Source: an uncultured Bacteroidales bacterium | GTDB taxonomy: Bacteria > Bacteroidota > Bacteroidia > Bacteroidales > F082 | Reading direction: 5' to 3' | Length of the DNA stretch: 64,000 bases | Assembly (NCBI GenBank): GCA_900315175.1 | Contig: OMYA01000010.1 | Coordinates: 22,146 to 86,145, forward strand | Part shown: piece after piece, positions 28,057 to 36,044 of the stretch | Layout of the letters: each line of letters opens with the position of its first letter | How positions within the stretch are numbered: position 1 is the first letter of the stretch | The notes under the pieces: generated by a model | What the model saw: the letters and a program-made list of their open reading frames with translations, nothing else | The model's database searches: none | Told to the model about the DNA's origin: nothing | Translations under genes and position numbers: made by a program

Positions 28057-29238
28057 ATGAATATAAAATTAGCAGAAAATATTTATTACGTCGGGGTTAA
28101 TGATCGCAAGACGGAGATGTTTGAGAACCATATAGAGCTGCCGACTGGCGTGTCATATAACTCATATCTTATTGTAGATGATAAGGTTGCGTTGATTGAC
28201 CCGGTGGAGCCGGAGTTCATGGCGCAGTATATTTCCCAGATCAGGCGCATCTTGGGTGACCGTAAAGTCGATTACCTCATCGTGAACCATGACGAGCCTG
28301 ACCACAGTGGCTCGGTGGGTGCTGTGTTGAGAGAATGGCGTGATGTGACAGTGGTCGGAAACGCCAAGACATTCGCGCCTTTGGAGAACTTCTACGGTGA
28401 GATTGCAAACAAGAAAGTCGTGGCGGAAGGCGAGACCTTAAGCCTTGGCAGTCATACGCTTCAGTTCTTCATGGCTCCTATGTGCCACTGGCCTGAGTCG
28501 ATGGTGACATACGAGCAGACCTCGAGAATAGCCTTCACCAACGATGCTTTCGGAGGTTTCGGCGCCTTGAACGGTGGTATCTTCGACGACGAGGTGAACC
28601 TTGATTTTTATGAGGACGACATGCGCCGTTACTATGCCAACATCGTCGGAAAGGTGGCGATGATGGCTCTGAAGACCATTCAGAAGGCGCAGACTTTGGA
28701 TATCAAGATGATAGCGCCGTCGCATGGCTTGATATGGAGAAGCAACCTGCAGTGGGTCATCGACAGATACACCGCATGGAGCCAGCATCAGAGCAAAGAA
28801 GGCGTGGTCATCGTCTACGGCTCGATGTACGGAAACACGGGCAGGATGGCTGATATCGTGGCTCGCGGCGTGGCCGATGCAGGAGTGAAGGAGATTAAGG
28901 TTTACGACGTGTCGAAGACCGAGACCTCGTTCATTTTCAGCGACATCTGGAAGTACAAAGGCGTGGTTTTGGGCGCCTGTTCGCATTACGGAAGCATCTT
29001 CCCAAACATGGTGGGTTTGCTGCATGAAATCAGCGAATACAAGCCTCAAAACAAGGTGTTCGGTCTTTTTGGCGGTGCTTCGTGGAGCGGCGGTGGTCTC
29101 AAAACGTTAAAAGAAAACGCTGAAGCTTGCAAATGGAACATTGTGAGCGAGCCGGTGGAGGTGAAGGGAGCTCCGATTCGTGAAGAGGACATCGAGAAGC
29201 TGTATAATTTAGGCCTTGAAATAGGAAAATCAATGTAG
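28057..29238 (+). CDS. fprA: Flavodiiron protein FprA (A-type flavoprotein, O2/NO reductase)
   Basis: 393 aa. The N-terminal metallo-beta-lactamase-like domain carries the diiron ligands H78, E80, D82, H83 (NHDEPDHSG), H144 (MCHWPE), D163 (TNDAFG) and H223 (PSHGL), with the spacing expected for catalytically active enzymes. A C-terminal flavodoxin domain begins near 250 (VVIVYGSMYGNT) and binds FMN. Reduces O2 to water and/or NO to N2O with electrons from Hrb/rubredoxin. The ATG at 28057 is used: a longer in-frame start at 28000 would translate the repeat at 28006-28032 into a tail absent from the family. Confidence 0.96.
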   Translation: MNIKLAENIYYVGVNDRKTEMFENHIELPTGVSYNSYLIVDDKVALIDPVEPEFMAQYISQIRRILGDRKVDYLIVNHDEPDHSGSVGAVLREWRDVTVVGNAKTFAPLENFYGEIANKKVVAEGETLSLGSHTLQFFMAPMCHWPESMVTYEQTSRIAFTNDAFGGFGALNGGIFDDEVNLDFYEDDMRRYYANIVGKVAMMALKTIQKAQTLDIKMIAPSHGLIWRSNLQWVIDRYTAWSQHQSKEGVVIVYGSMYGNTGRMADIVARGVADAGVKEIKVYDVSKTETSFIFSDIWKYKGVVLGACSHYGSIFPNMVGLLHEISEYKPQNKVFGLFGGASWSGGGLKTLKENAEACKWNIVSEPVEVKGAPIREEDIEKLYNLGLEIGKSM

Positions 29239-29258
29239 GGACAAGGCATGCCTTGTCC
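29239..29258. repeat. 20-bp perfect palindrome between fprA and sodB
   Basis: GGACAAGGCATGCCTTGTCC starts right after the fprA stop codon; with flanks it extends to 28 bp with one mismatched pair (29235-29262). It can form a stable hairpin but has no T run, so partial termination or transcript-end protection is more likely than full termination. Confidence 0.75.
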
Positions 29259-29297
29259 GTACTGGAATAAGAATGTTAATATTAAAATTGAAAGATT

Positions 29298-29873
29298 ATG
29301 ATTGAATTACCGAAATTACCGTATGAGATGGGGGCGTTGGAGCCGCATATCTCGCAGAAGACATTGGAGTTTCACTATGGCAAGCATCATAACGGCTATG
29401 TGAACAATTTGAACAAGCTCATCGCGGGCACTCCGTTTGAGGGAAAGAGCCTTGAGGAGATTGTGAAGACCTCGCAGGGTGGCATGTTTAACAATGCAGC
29501 TCAGGTGTGGAACCATACGTTTTACTGGAACTGCATGACACCAAACCCGAAGAGGACTGCTCCGGAAGGCAAGCTCATGGACGCCATAGCGCGTGACTTT
29601 GGCAGCTTCGAGGCGTTTAAAGAGAAGTTTATCAACGCTTGCGTGACATTGTTCGGCTCAGGCTGGGCATGGCTCGTCGCTGACAAAGACGGAAAATTGT
29701 CTGTTATGCAGACTTCAAACGCACAGACACCTCTGACAGAAGGCCTGAAGCCACTGTTGGTGTGCGACGTCTGGGAACACGCATATTACTTGGATTACCA
29801 AAATCTCAGAGCTAACTATGTTAACGAGTTCTGGGCAATAATTAATTGGGAGTTCGTAGAAAGTAATTATTAA
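29298..29873 (+). CDS. sodB: Superoxide dismutase, Fe/Mn family
   Basis: 191 aa, dismutates superoxide to O2 and H2O2. Metal ligands H26 (EFHYGKHH), H73 (VWNHTFYW), D157 and H161 (DVWEHAYYLDYQNLR) are all present. Gln69 in the N-terminal half (NNAAQVW) is the position usual for Fe-type or cambialistic enzymes. It follows fprA by 59 nt containing a palindrome but no clear promoter, so it may be the last gene of the oxygen-defence operon. Confidence 0.96.
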   Translation: MIELPKLPYEMGALEPHISQKTLEFHYGKHHNGYVNNLNKLIAGTPFEGKSLEEIVKTSQGGMFNNAAQVWNHTFYWNCMTPNPKRTAPEGKLMDAIARDFGSFEAFKEKFINACVTLFGSGWAWLVADKDGKLSVMQTSNAQTPLTEGLKPLLVCDVWEHAYYLDYQNLRANYVNEFWAIINWEFVESNY

Positions 29874-29874
29874 T

Positions 29875-29905
29875 GAGGTTCCTCGCACTTTGTGCTTGGA
29901 ATGAC
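29875..29905. repeat. Dispersed palindromic repeat, copy 4
   Basis: Begins GAGGTTCCTCGC and ends TTGGAATGAC, two bases after the sodB stop. Confidence 0.7.
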
Positions 29906-29918
29906 AATTATTTTTTAA

Positions 29919-29980
29919 ATTATGTGGCGCGGCTTGACGGTTCTTGCTGATTAGTAGAAACACGTATGCCGCGCCATAAT
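29919..29980. repeat. GC-rich inverted repeat between convergent genes
   Basis: GGCGCGGC (29926-29933) pairs with GCCGCGCC (29968-29975), extended outside by ATTAT/ATAAT with a bulge; the loop is about 34 nt. Possibly a bidirectional terminator for sodB and the DUF4340 gene. Confidence 0.5.
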
Positions 29981-29994
29981 AATATCATTGTATT

Positions 29995-30029
29995 GTTATT
30001 CCGAGCGGAACGAAGTGAAGCGAGGAAAC
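29995..30029. repeat. Dispersed palindromic repeat, copy 5
   Basis: GTTATTCCGAGCGGAACG ... AGCGAGGAAACT, abutting the stop codon of the DUF4340 gene. Confidence 0.65.
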
Positions 30030-31153
30030 TATTTAGATTCTACCGTTTCAAGTTCTTCATAATAAACCTGTGGGATTTCATCTTTATAGTCTTTGCTATA
30101 GAAATCAGCAGGTTTTAATAATTTCCCGAAGACGAAATCCTGGATAAGCACAAACTCGTTGCCTTCGCTGAGGAGCGCATATTTGTGGTCAGGGTCGTTG
30201 ATCATATCGTGGAAATTGTCGATATCTTCAGTGCTATAATCATAGATGTCGGCATTGGTGCGCATGCGGAATGTGGTGACGCTGCGGCTGATGCCGTCTT
30301 TCGTTGTGAGTGTCAGTCTTTGCTGGAAAGGCGAGTTGATGATGGAGTCGCGGCGTGCAGGCTCAATGTCATAGAGGAATGCCTCGAAGCGCACGTCGCT
30401 GAATGATGTGAGCAGGTTAAGCACTTTATTGTCGCTGAAATCGACAGGCTCGCCATTGAGACGGTTCATGGAGTATTGATAACGTTCGATTTCCTTGATA
30501 ATGAATCCGTTATTGGGGTCGTCGTTGATTTCGAGTTTCACAGATTCGATGTCGTTGAGTCTTGAATTGAAGATGATATGGCTGCGCCAGTCGGTAGGGT
30601 TTGCCGAAAACCTTGAGCTGATGGAGCCATTGAGCATTGGCAGATGTGCGACGTAGACTTTGTCGCCGCCTTCTTTGAGGACGTATGTGCCAATGTTGTC
30701 TTGTGTGACGCCGCCCACGTAAAACACCTTGCTACGTTTCTCGTGATAGAACAGTTTCACCTTGTTGAACAAGTTGATGCGCGGGAGCATCTGATAGACC
30801 TCGACCTTGGTGTTTGTCGTCGCCATCTGTGAGATGGTGTTGTCGGTTTTCCTCATCGACACTGGCATTTTGATTCTCATACGAGTGAGGGTGTAGAGCA
30901 TCTCATTGACGAGGCTTTGGTTGGCGCGATACTCGTTGTTGACAGTCCATGCCATTCCGTCGCGTTGCAAAACGACCTGGTTGCCGCTTTTGTCAGCGAA
31001 AAAGAGTTTTGTGACAGAGGCGGTGTCGTAGACGGTGAAATCGGCTGCCTCGCCACGCAATGAGCTCAAATAGCGGTTGTTGCCGATGAGAATGCCGGCG
31101 ATGACTACTAAAATAGCGACAATGACTATCAAGATGACGTTTTTTCTTTTCAT
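30029..31153 (-). CDS. DUF4340 domain-containing membrane-anchored protein
   Basis: 374 aa. One N-terminal transmembrane helix (about residues 6-24) and a large extracytoplasmic part built of repeated beta-rich segments (LFFADKSGNQVVLQRDG, WTVNNEYRANQ), the pattern of DUF4340. Proteins of this type commonly lie beside GldG-like ABC components, as here, so it probably works with the GldF/GldG transporter; mechanism unknown. Separated from gldG by a 131-nt spacer filled by a paired repeat, but in the same direction. Confidence 0.8.
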   Translation of the reverse strand: MKRKNVILIVIVAILVVIAGILIGNNRYLSSLRGEAADFTVYDTASVTKLFFADKSGNQVVLQRDGMAWTVNNEYRANQSLVNEMLYTLTRMRIKMPVSMRKTDNTISQMATTNTKVEVYQMLPRINLFNKVKLFYHEKRSKVFYVGGVTQDNIGTYVLKEGGDKVYVAHLPMLNGSISSRFSANPTDWRSHIIFNSRLNDIESVKLEINDDPNNGFIIKEIERYQYSMNRLNGEPVDFSDNKVLNLLTSFSDVRFEAFLYDIEPARRDSIINSPFQQRLTLTTKDGISRSVTTFRMRTNADIYDYSTEDIDNFHDMINDPDHKYALLSEGNEFVLIQDFVFGKLLKPADFYSKDYKDEIPQVYYEELETVESK

Positions 31154-31170
31154 ATTTGCTAATTTCTATT

Positions 31171-31277
31171 GTCATTTCGACCGACCGAAGGGAGTGGAGA
31201 AATCTCTGCCAATCAGATATTTCGAATCATTTATTGCAGGAGATTTCTCCGCTTCGTTTCACTTCGGCTGAAATGAC
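31171..31277. repeat. Paired inverted repeat between gldG and DUF4340 gene
   Basis: GTCATTTCG at 31171 and CGGCTGAAATGAC at 31265-31277 are the outer arms; GGAGAAATCTC (31196-31206) and GGAGATTTCTCC (31239-31250) are inner arms. The whole 107 bp can fold as one long hairpin. It is a bimeric form of the repeat family found singly elsewhere in the window. Confidence 0.75.
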
Positions 31278-31284
31278 GGTTTGT

Positions 31285-33048
31285 TTATTTATTATATTTC
31301 TTTTTTCGTAAAACTGCTAAAACGATTCCCATTACTATCATGATGACGCTTGGCAGGACCACGTTGATGATTTGCCACAGCATCGGGTTGCCGTTGACCT
31401 TGTTCATGTCGAGGAGTCGGATTTTCAGTTCACGTGAGCGGATATTGATAATTCCTTCTCCTTCAAGTAGATATGTTATGGCATTCTCGATAAACTGTTT
31501 GTTGCCGTATGTGATATTTGTGTATTGGTCATAGCCTAATGGCAGTGGTGAACCCACACGTTTGTTGTTTTTCTTTGCATAGTCGAGCTGAGCGAGTTGG
31601 TTGCGGATGATATCGCCGTCGGCGATGACGATCATCGAGGTAGGGACGCTTTCCTCTTTAAACCCGATTTCTTTGGCTTCCGTGATTGACGCTGGCATGC
31701 GGTTTTCGAACAGCGAGGTGAATCTTCCGTTAAGGAGATAAGCCGCTGTCATGCCTTTTTGCGGGAACATGCTTGCATTCGGGCGTTCGTTCAGGATTTC
31801 CAGAGAGATATAGACTGGTGCGCTTGAAGCTTTGGTGTAGTCTGATGTCTTCAGAAGAGGTATTTTTTGAATCTCGGGAGCGGATGTTGTCGTTTCCAAA
31901 GAGCTTACAAAATCAGCTTTCACTGCCTCGAGGTTTCTCACGATAGGATGTTCAGATGCTTGTCCGAGCAATGGGAAATAATACCAAGGCAGAAGCGTGC
32001 TCTGCAGGTTGTTGCCTTGTCCGGTGACCAGTCCGATTTGTGCGCAAGGGTATGCGAGGAGCAGGTTTTTGTTGAGTTTGATGCCGTATTTGAACAGCTG
32101 GTCGTCGAGGTTGAGATTCATGGCGAGCCCCATCGTCGACTCGGCGTTTTGCAGGCTGTCCATAGAAGCATTGACTGCATCGATGAGCCACATCACCTTG
32201 CCGCCATACATGATATACTGGTCGAGGATGAACTTGTCTTTTTCAGAGAACGGCTCGGTAGGTCTTGCCAAAATGATGGCGTCGTAAGCCGGCTTGATGA
32301 CGATGTTACTGTCAGAATCCAAGTCTCTCTTCATCAATGAGTTAAGCTGTTCGTTGAGCGTGGCTCTTTTGATGATGTATTTCTTTGAAAGAGTGTTTGC
32401 GATGTCATATACTTCGAGGTCGGTCAGCTCGCCGTGACCGTCAACGAAGGCGATGGTGGGTTTCATCGTTGTTGAGATCTCTTTTATTGCGCTAATGAGC
32501 TTATATTCAAGGTCTTGCGCTGAGTTGTTGAGCACTGTCTCCTGGCTTTGTCCCGATTGTCCGGAGAGGAGGTCGATGGCTTTCTCGTTTTCGCGGTAAC
32601 TCATAATAATTCCGGGCCAAATCAAGATTTGTTGGATGCCAGTGTTGGTCTGCACCGTTTCGGTGTAATAATTCAGGCCGTTTTGCCAAAGGATTTTATA
32701 TGTCTCTTGACGTTCGGCTGCGTCGCTGCTTTCCGAAGGGTTAATAAATTCATAGTCAATGAATTTGGAATAGGCGCGGAACTCGTCGAGCATTTCTTTT
32801 GTCTCTTTGCGGAGTTTCTTGAAGCCTGCAGGGAACTCGCCTTCGAGGTAGACGCGGAAATAGACGTAGTCGTCGAGGTTTCTCAAGATGTCTTTTGAGG
32901 TGTCGGACAGGGTGTAGCGTTTTTCGGATGTGAGGTCGAGGCGGGTATAGACGAAAGAGCCTATGATATTTACTAACACTATGATTATCAATGTGATAAT
33001 CAGTGATAGGATTTCGTTTCTCTTGATATTTTTTCTTTTGTTTTCCAT
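31285..33048 (-). CDS. gldG: Gliding-motility-type ABC transporter accessory protein GldG
   Basis: 587 aa. An N-terminal transmembrane helix (IITLIIIVLVNIIGSF), a large extracytoplasmic ABC-type uncharacterised (DUF4350-like) domain with IAFVDGHGELTDLE, and a C-terminal transmembrane helix (LWQIINVVLPSVIMIVMGIV) followed by a basic tail. This is the GldG architecture, partner of GldF. The start at 33048 is chosen because AGGAGG lies 4 nt upstream; the ATG at 33063 would overlap gldF. Eight nt downstream of gldF. In Bacteroidota the GldAFG transporter is associated with gliding and, indirectly, the T9SS; four T9SS cargoes occur in this window. Confidence 0.9.
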   Translation of the reverse strand: MENKRKNIKRNEILSLIITLIIIVLVNIIGSFVYTRLDLTSEKRYTLSDTSKDILRNLDDYVYFRVYLEGEFPAGFKKLRKETKEMLDEFRAYSKFIDYEFINPSESSDAAERQETYKILWQNGLNYYTETVQTNTGIQQILIWPGIIMSYRENEKAIDLLSGQSGQSQETVLNNSAQDLEYKLISAIKEISTTMKPTIAFVDGHGELTDLEVYDIANTLSKKYIIKRATLNEQLNSLMKRDLDSDSNIVIKPAYDAIILARPTEPFSEKDKFILDQYIMYGGKVMWLIDAVNASMDSLQNAESTMGLAMNLNLDDQLFKYGIKLNKNLLLAYPCAQIGLVTGQGNNLQSTLLPWYYFPLLGQASEHPIVRNLEAVKADFVSSLETTTSAPEIQKIPLLKTSDYTKASSAPVYISLEILNERPNASMFPQKGMTAAYLLNGRFTSLFENRMPASITEAKEIGFKEESVPTSMIVIADGDIIRNQLAQLDYAKKNNKRVGSPLPLGYDQYTNITYGNKQFIENAITYLLEGEGIINIRSRELKIRLLDMNKVNGNPMLWQIINVVLPSVIMIVMGIVLAVLRKKKYNK

Positions 33049-33056
33049 ACGTCCTC

Positions 33057-33788
33057 CTACCATTTTCTGCTTGACAAAGTGAGTTTTGTCAGGCTTAAGA
33101 ACAACACTATAACGCTAAGAAAATATATCAGGTCACGGGTGTCGATGACGCCGCGGCTCATTGAGCTGTAGTGCGTCGCCATGCCTAATTGTTGTATAAA
33201 CAAGTCGATTTTCCCGAAGAGGGAGAGTGAGTAGATGAATTCAAATCCTATGTACAGGAATCCGCAGAGGAACACTGAGAGGATGAACGCAAGTATCTGA
33301 TTATTAGTCACAGAGCTGCAGAACACGCCTATTGAGACGAATGCGGCGCTGAGGAAAAACAGTCCGATGTAAGAGCCCCAGATGCCGCCATGGTCGACGT
33401 TGCCGACGGGCATTGCGAGGCGTGAGACGGAGATGTAATAGATGAGTGTGGGGATAAGTGCGAGTAATACTAGGGCTACTCCGGCGAGGTATTTGGCGCC
33501 CACTATCTGCCAGTCGGAGAGAGGCTTGGTAAGCAGCATCTCGATGGTGCCGGTGCGGCGTTCTTCGGCGAAGAAACGCATGGTGACGGCGGGCACGAGG
33601 AAGAGGAACACCCATGGGGCGATGATGAAGAGGCTGTCGAGGCTTGCGTAGCCATACGACATGATGTTAAAATCGCTGTGGAACACCCACAGGAAGAGTC
33701 CGGTGATGAGGAGGAACACCACCACCACCATTATCCCGATGAGGGAGCTTAGGAAGTTGTTTATCTCTTTCTTAAAAAGCGCGTACAT
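33057..33788 (-). CDS. gldF: ABC transporter permease GldF
   Basis: 243 aa, six predicted transmembrane segments of the ABC-2 type. RFFAEERRTGTIEMLLTKPLSDWQIVGAKYLAG is the conserved cytoplasmic coupling region after the second helix. Membrane part of the GldAFG complex; the ATPase GldA is not in this window. The start is 15 nt after the apt stop, so apt, gldF and gldG appear to be one transcript. Confidence 0.92.
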   Translation of the reverse strand: MYALFKKEINNFLSSLIGIMVVVVFLLITGLFLWVFHSDFNIMSYGYASLDSLFIIAPWVFLFLVPAVTMRFFAEERRTGTIEMLLTKPLSDWQIVGAKYLAGVALVLLALIPTLIYYISVSRLAMPVGNVDHGGIWGSYIGLFFLSAAFVSIGVFCSSVTNNQILAFILSVFLCGFLYIGFEFIYSLSLFGKIDLFIQQLGMATHYSSMSRGVIDTRDLIYFLSVIVLFLSLTKLTLSSRKW

Positions 33789-33803
33789 AGTCAGAAATTA
33801 TGA

Positions 33804-34328
33804 TTATTCACCTTCGTAAGTCACGGCGCTGTCGAGGCGGTAACCTTTGATACGCTGGCGTCCTTTGAGGTCGACGAGTTCCACGAGGACACATACGCCT
33901 GCCACCACGCCGCCGAGTTTTTCCACCAGCTTGATGATGCATTCGACGGAGCCGCCTGATGCCAGGAGGTCGTCGACGATGAGGACACGTGTGCCCGGTT
34001 TTATGCTGTTGGCAAGGATCTCCATCTCGGCGTCGCCATATTCAAGATGATATTTTTGCGATATGGTCTGGCCTGGCAGCTTGCCTTTCTTACGAACGAG
34101 CACCAAAGGCTTATGCATGTTGTAAGCCATCGGCGCCGCGAAGATGAAGCCACGCGACTCGGCACCGGCGATGATGTCAAAGTCGAGGTCTTTCTCCATG
34201 TCGCACATAGTGCTGATGGCGAGTCTCAAGCCTTCGGCGTCGCCTACTAGCGTGGTGATATCGCGAAACTGTATCCCTTTTATAGGGAAATCTGGCACAG
34301 TGCGAATATAATCTTTGATGGTTTTCAT
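33804..34328 (-). CDS. apt: Adenine phosphoribosyltransferase
   Basis: 174 aa; converts adenine and PRPP to AMP (purine salvage). The PRPP loop VLIVDDLLASGGS and the AGAESRGFIFAAP loop are intact. The start MKTIKDYIR at 34328 is preferred over one 18 nt upstream because the -7 box on the minus strand (34355-34348) gives a leader of only about a dozen nt. First gene of the apt-gldF-gldG set. Confidence 0.96.
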   Translation of the reverse strand: MKTIKDYIRTVPDFPIKGIQFRDITTLVGDAEGLRLAISTMCDMEKDLDFDIIAGAESRGFIFAAPMAYNMHKPLVLVRKKGKLPGQTISQKYHLEYGDAEMEILANSIKPGTRVLIVDDLLASGGSVECIIKLVEKLGGVVAGVCVLVELVDLKGRQRIKGYRLDSAVTYEGE

Positions 34329-34347
34329 ACACAAAAATTTTAGCAAG

Positions 34348-34355
34348 CAAAAATA
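34348..34355 (-). promoter_or_regulatory. -7 box of apt
   Basis: Minus-strand TATTTTTG, about 20 nt before the apt ATG. Confidence 0.6.
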
Positions 34356-34392
34356 CTAAAAAATTTAATGTGAAATCAGATAGATTTTTTTA

Positions 34393-34400
34393 TAAATTTG
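34393..34400 (+). promoter_or_regulatory. -7 box of the barrel/phosphoesterase/EF-hand operon
   Basis: TAAATTTG, back to back with the apt promoter; leader about 20 nt. Confidence 0.6.
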
Positions 34401-34426
34401 CGAAGAAATAAAATGATAGATGAAAA

Positions 34427-35146
34427 ATGGGTAAAAAACAGCTGTTTTTTTTGCTGATATGTTTGTTTCCGATGATGGCTCTGAATGCTCAGAAAGCTGG
34501 AAGACACGAGATTTCCGCTGATGTGACTGCGCAGGGGCTCGTTGGGTATAACAACACCTACAGATGGTATGAAGGCGTTGATTTGAAAGGTGTTCTGCAT
34601 GTCGACAACAACGATTTTTACCTTAATTTGGAGGCACTTACGCCGAATGTGTATTCGGTGGGTTTGAGTGTGAGGCCCAATATCGAGTTGTGTCGCAACG
34701 GCTTCGGGTATATCGACGTGTCGTTGCATTCGAGGTTTTTCGTAAGTTATAAAGTTTACGAATATGTTTATTCGGCGAGCATGGGCTTCAAGATGCGTCA
34801 TTTCGACGTGCAGCTGGGTTTGTTCACGAAGGTTATCGACGGTTTCAACCGTGACTGGGATGCGTTGGAGTTCACGCTCACGGAGGCGTTTAACTTTTTG
34901 TATAAGTTGAGAATCAGCGTTATGGGTTTCGACAACCCGTGGGATATCTATCTGACAGGTGCCAATTTCAATGAGTTTGAATACGAGAGGATGTTGTCGC
35001 CGTTGTTCAGCCTCGGCGGGAGATGGGATTTTAAAGAACGGTGGAGTGCGGTGGCGGAAGGCACGCTGAAGCCGGCAGGGATGTTTCATGGGGCGGTGAA
35101 GTTCTATGAGGCGGTGCTGAGAATAGGGATAACTTATAGATTATGA
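34427..35146 (+). CDS. Predicted outer-membrane beta-barrel protein
   Basis: 239 aa, no family recognised. Signal peptide 1-21 (ends MALNA), then alternating hydrophobic/polar strands (GVDLKGVLHVDNNDFYLNLEAL, GFGYIDVSLHSRFFVSYKVY), and a final aromatic-containing strand AVLRIGITYRL typical of the last strand of a barrel. Probably a small outer-membrane barrel of 8-10 strands. Overlaps the next gene by 4 nt (ATGA), so production is coupled to the phosphoesterase lipoprotein. Confidence 0.6.
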   Translation: MGKKQLFFLLICLFPMMALNAQKAGRHEISADVTAQGLVGYNNTYRWYEGVDLKGVLHVDNNDFYLNLEALTPNVYSVGLSVRPNIELCRNGFGYIDVSLHSRFFVSYKVYEYVYSASMGFKMRHFDVQLGLFTKVIDGFNRDWDALEFTLTEAFNFLYKLRISVMGFDNPWDIYLTGANFNEFEYERMLSPLFSLGGRWDFKERWSAVAEGTLKPAGMFHGAVKFYEAVLRIGITYRL

Positions 35147-36042
35147 GAAAACGTAAAAATACAATGAGATTCCTCGCTGCGCTCGGAATGACAGCAGTAT
35201 TCGGATTAGTAGTGGCGTTGACATCATGTTCAAAACGTGATTTGCTTGGTATTTTCGCGACATTTGACGAGTCGCCAAACGAGCGGTTTGCACAGTCGAT
35301 GACGTATAACAACCAGCATGGCTACGACGTGATTACAGGGATGCCTAACACCTATCTTGTGTATGCGATGAGCGACGTGCATGTGGACGGCTCGACACAT
35401 AATCTTGACGAGTATGTGGCTGATTATCTGGCAGATACGACAGCGGCACCATTCACGTTGTGTCTCGGCGATTTGATTAACGGAAAGAACGGTTTCGGCA
35501 AGTTTTGCGAGCATGTGAAGCCTGTTACCGACGCCGGGCGTAAGATTTATTACACCGCGGGCAACCATGACCTGTATTTCGGACAATGGGACGAGTTTTA
35601 TACGCGATTCGGCGCATCGACATATTGGTTTGAGGTTCAGACAGTTGGGGGCTTTAAAGATCTGTTTATCGCCCTTGAGTCGGGGAGCGGCACCTTGGGA
35701 GTGGATCAGAGAGATTGGCTTGAAAATCTGCTGGAAAGCAAACATAATCAAGGATATAGGAATATCATAGTGTTTACACACACACATTTCTTCAGGACGA
35801 ACAACGTGAACGGGACAACCAGCAGTTTCAGCATGGAGGAGACCTACGATCTGGCGGATTTGTTTGACAGATATAATGTAAATGTTGTGTTGCAAGGGCA
35901 TTCTCATCATAAAGACTGCAGGATATTTAAAGATGTGGGATATTTGAGATTAGGCGCGTTGAAAGAGGGTTCAGACGAAGCATGTTATGTGAAATTAAAA
36001 ATAGGCAACTATATTGATTATCAATTTATTCCAATTTTTTAA
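35143..36042 (+). CDS. Metallophosphoesterase lipoprotein
   Basis: 299 aa. Lipoprotein signal with lipobox ALTSC (cysteine at 29), then a calcineurin-like phosphoesterase domain with all five metal motifs: SDVHVDG, LGDLIN, GNHDLYF, FTHTHFF and GHSHH. Hydrolyses a phosphomono- or diester, probably in the periplasm or at the cell surface. Codons 8-17 of the signal peptide are made from a dispersed palindromic repeat (35166-35192). The start overlaps the barrel gene; the next gene starts 2 nt after the stop. Confidence 0.88.
   Translation: MRKRKNTMRFLAALGMTAVFGLVVALTSCSKRDLLGIFATFDESPNERFAQSMTYNNQHGYDVITGMPNTYLVYAMSDVHVDGSTHNLDEYVADYLADTTAAPFTLCLGDLINGKNGFGKFCEHVKPVTDAGRKIYYTAGNHDLYFGQWDEFYTRFGASTYWFEVQTVGGFKDLFIALESGSGTLGVDQRDWLENLLESKHNQGYRNIIVFTHTHFFRTNNVNGTTSSFSMEETYDLADLFDRYNVNVVLQGHSHHKDCRIFKDVGYLRLGALKEGSDEACYVKLKIGNYIDYQFIPIF
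35166..35192 (+). repeat. Dispersed palindromic repeat, copy 6, inside the phosphoesterase signal peptide
   Basis: Begins GAGATTCCTCG, ends TCGGAATGAC. Read in frame it encodes RFLAALGMT, part of the hydrophobic core of the lipoprotein signal. Confidence 0.8.
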
Positions 36043-36044
36043 TT

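Noticed and set aside
33049..33063. gldG start at 33063
   Set aside because: The internal ATG at 33048 has AGGAGG four bases upstream; the earlier ATG would place that Shine-Dalgarno inside the coding sequence and overlap gldF.
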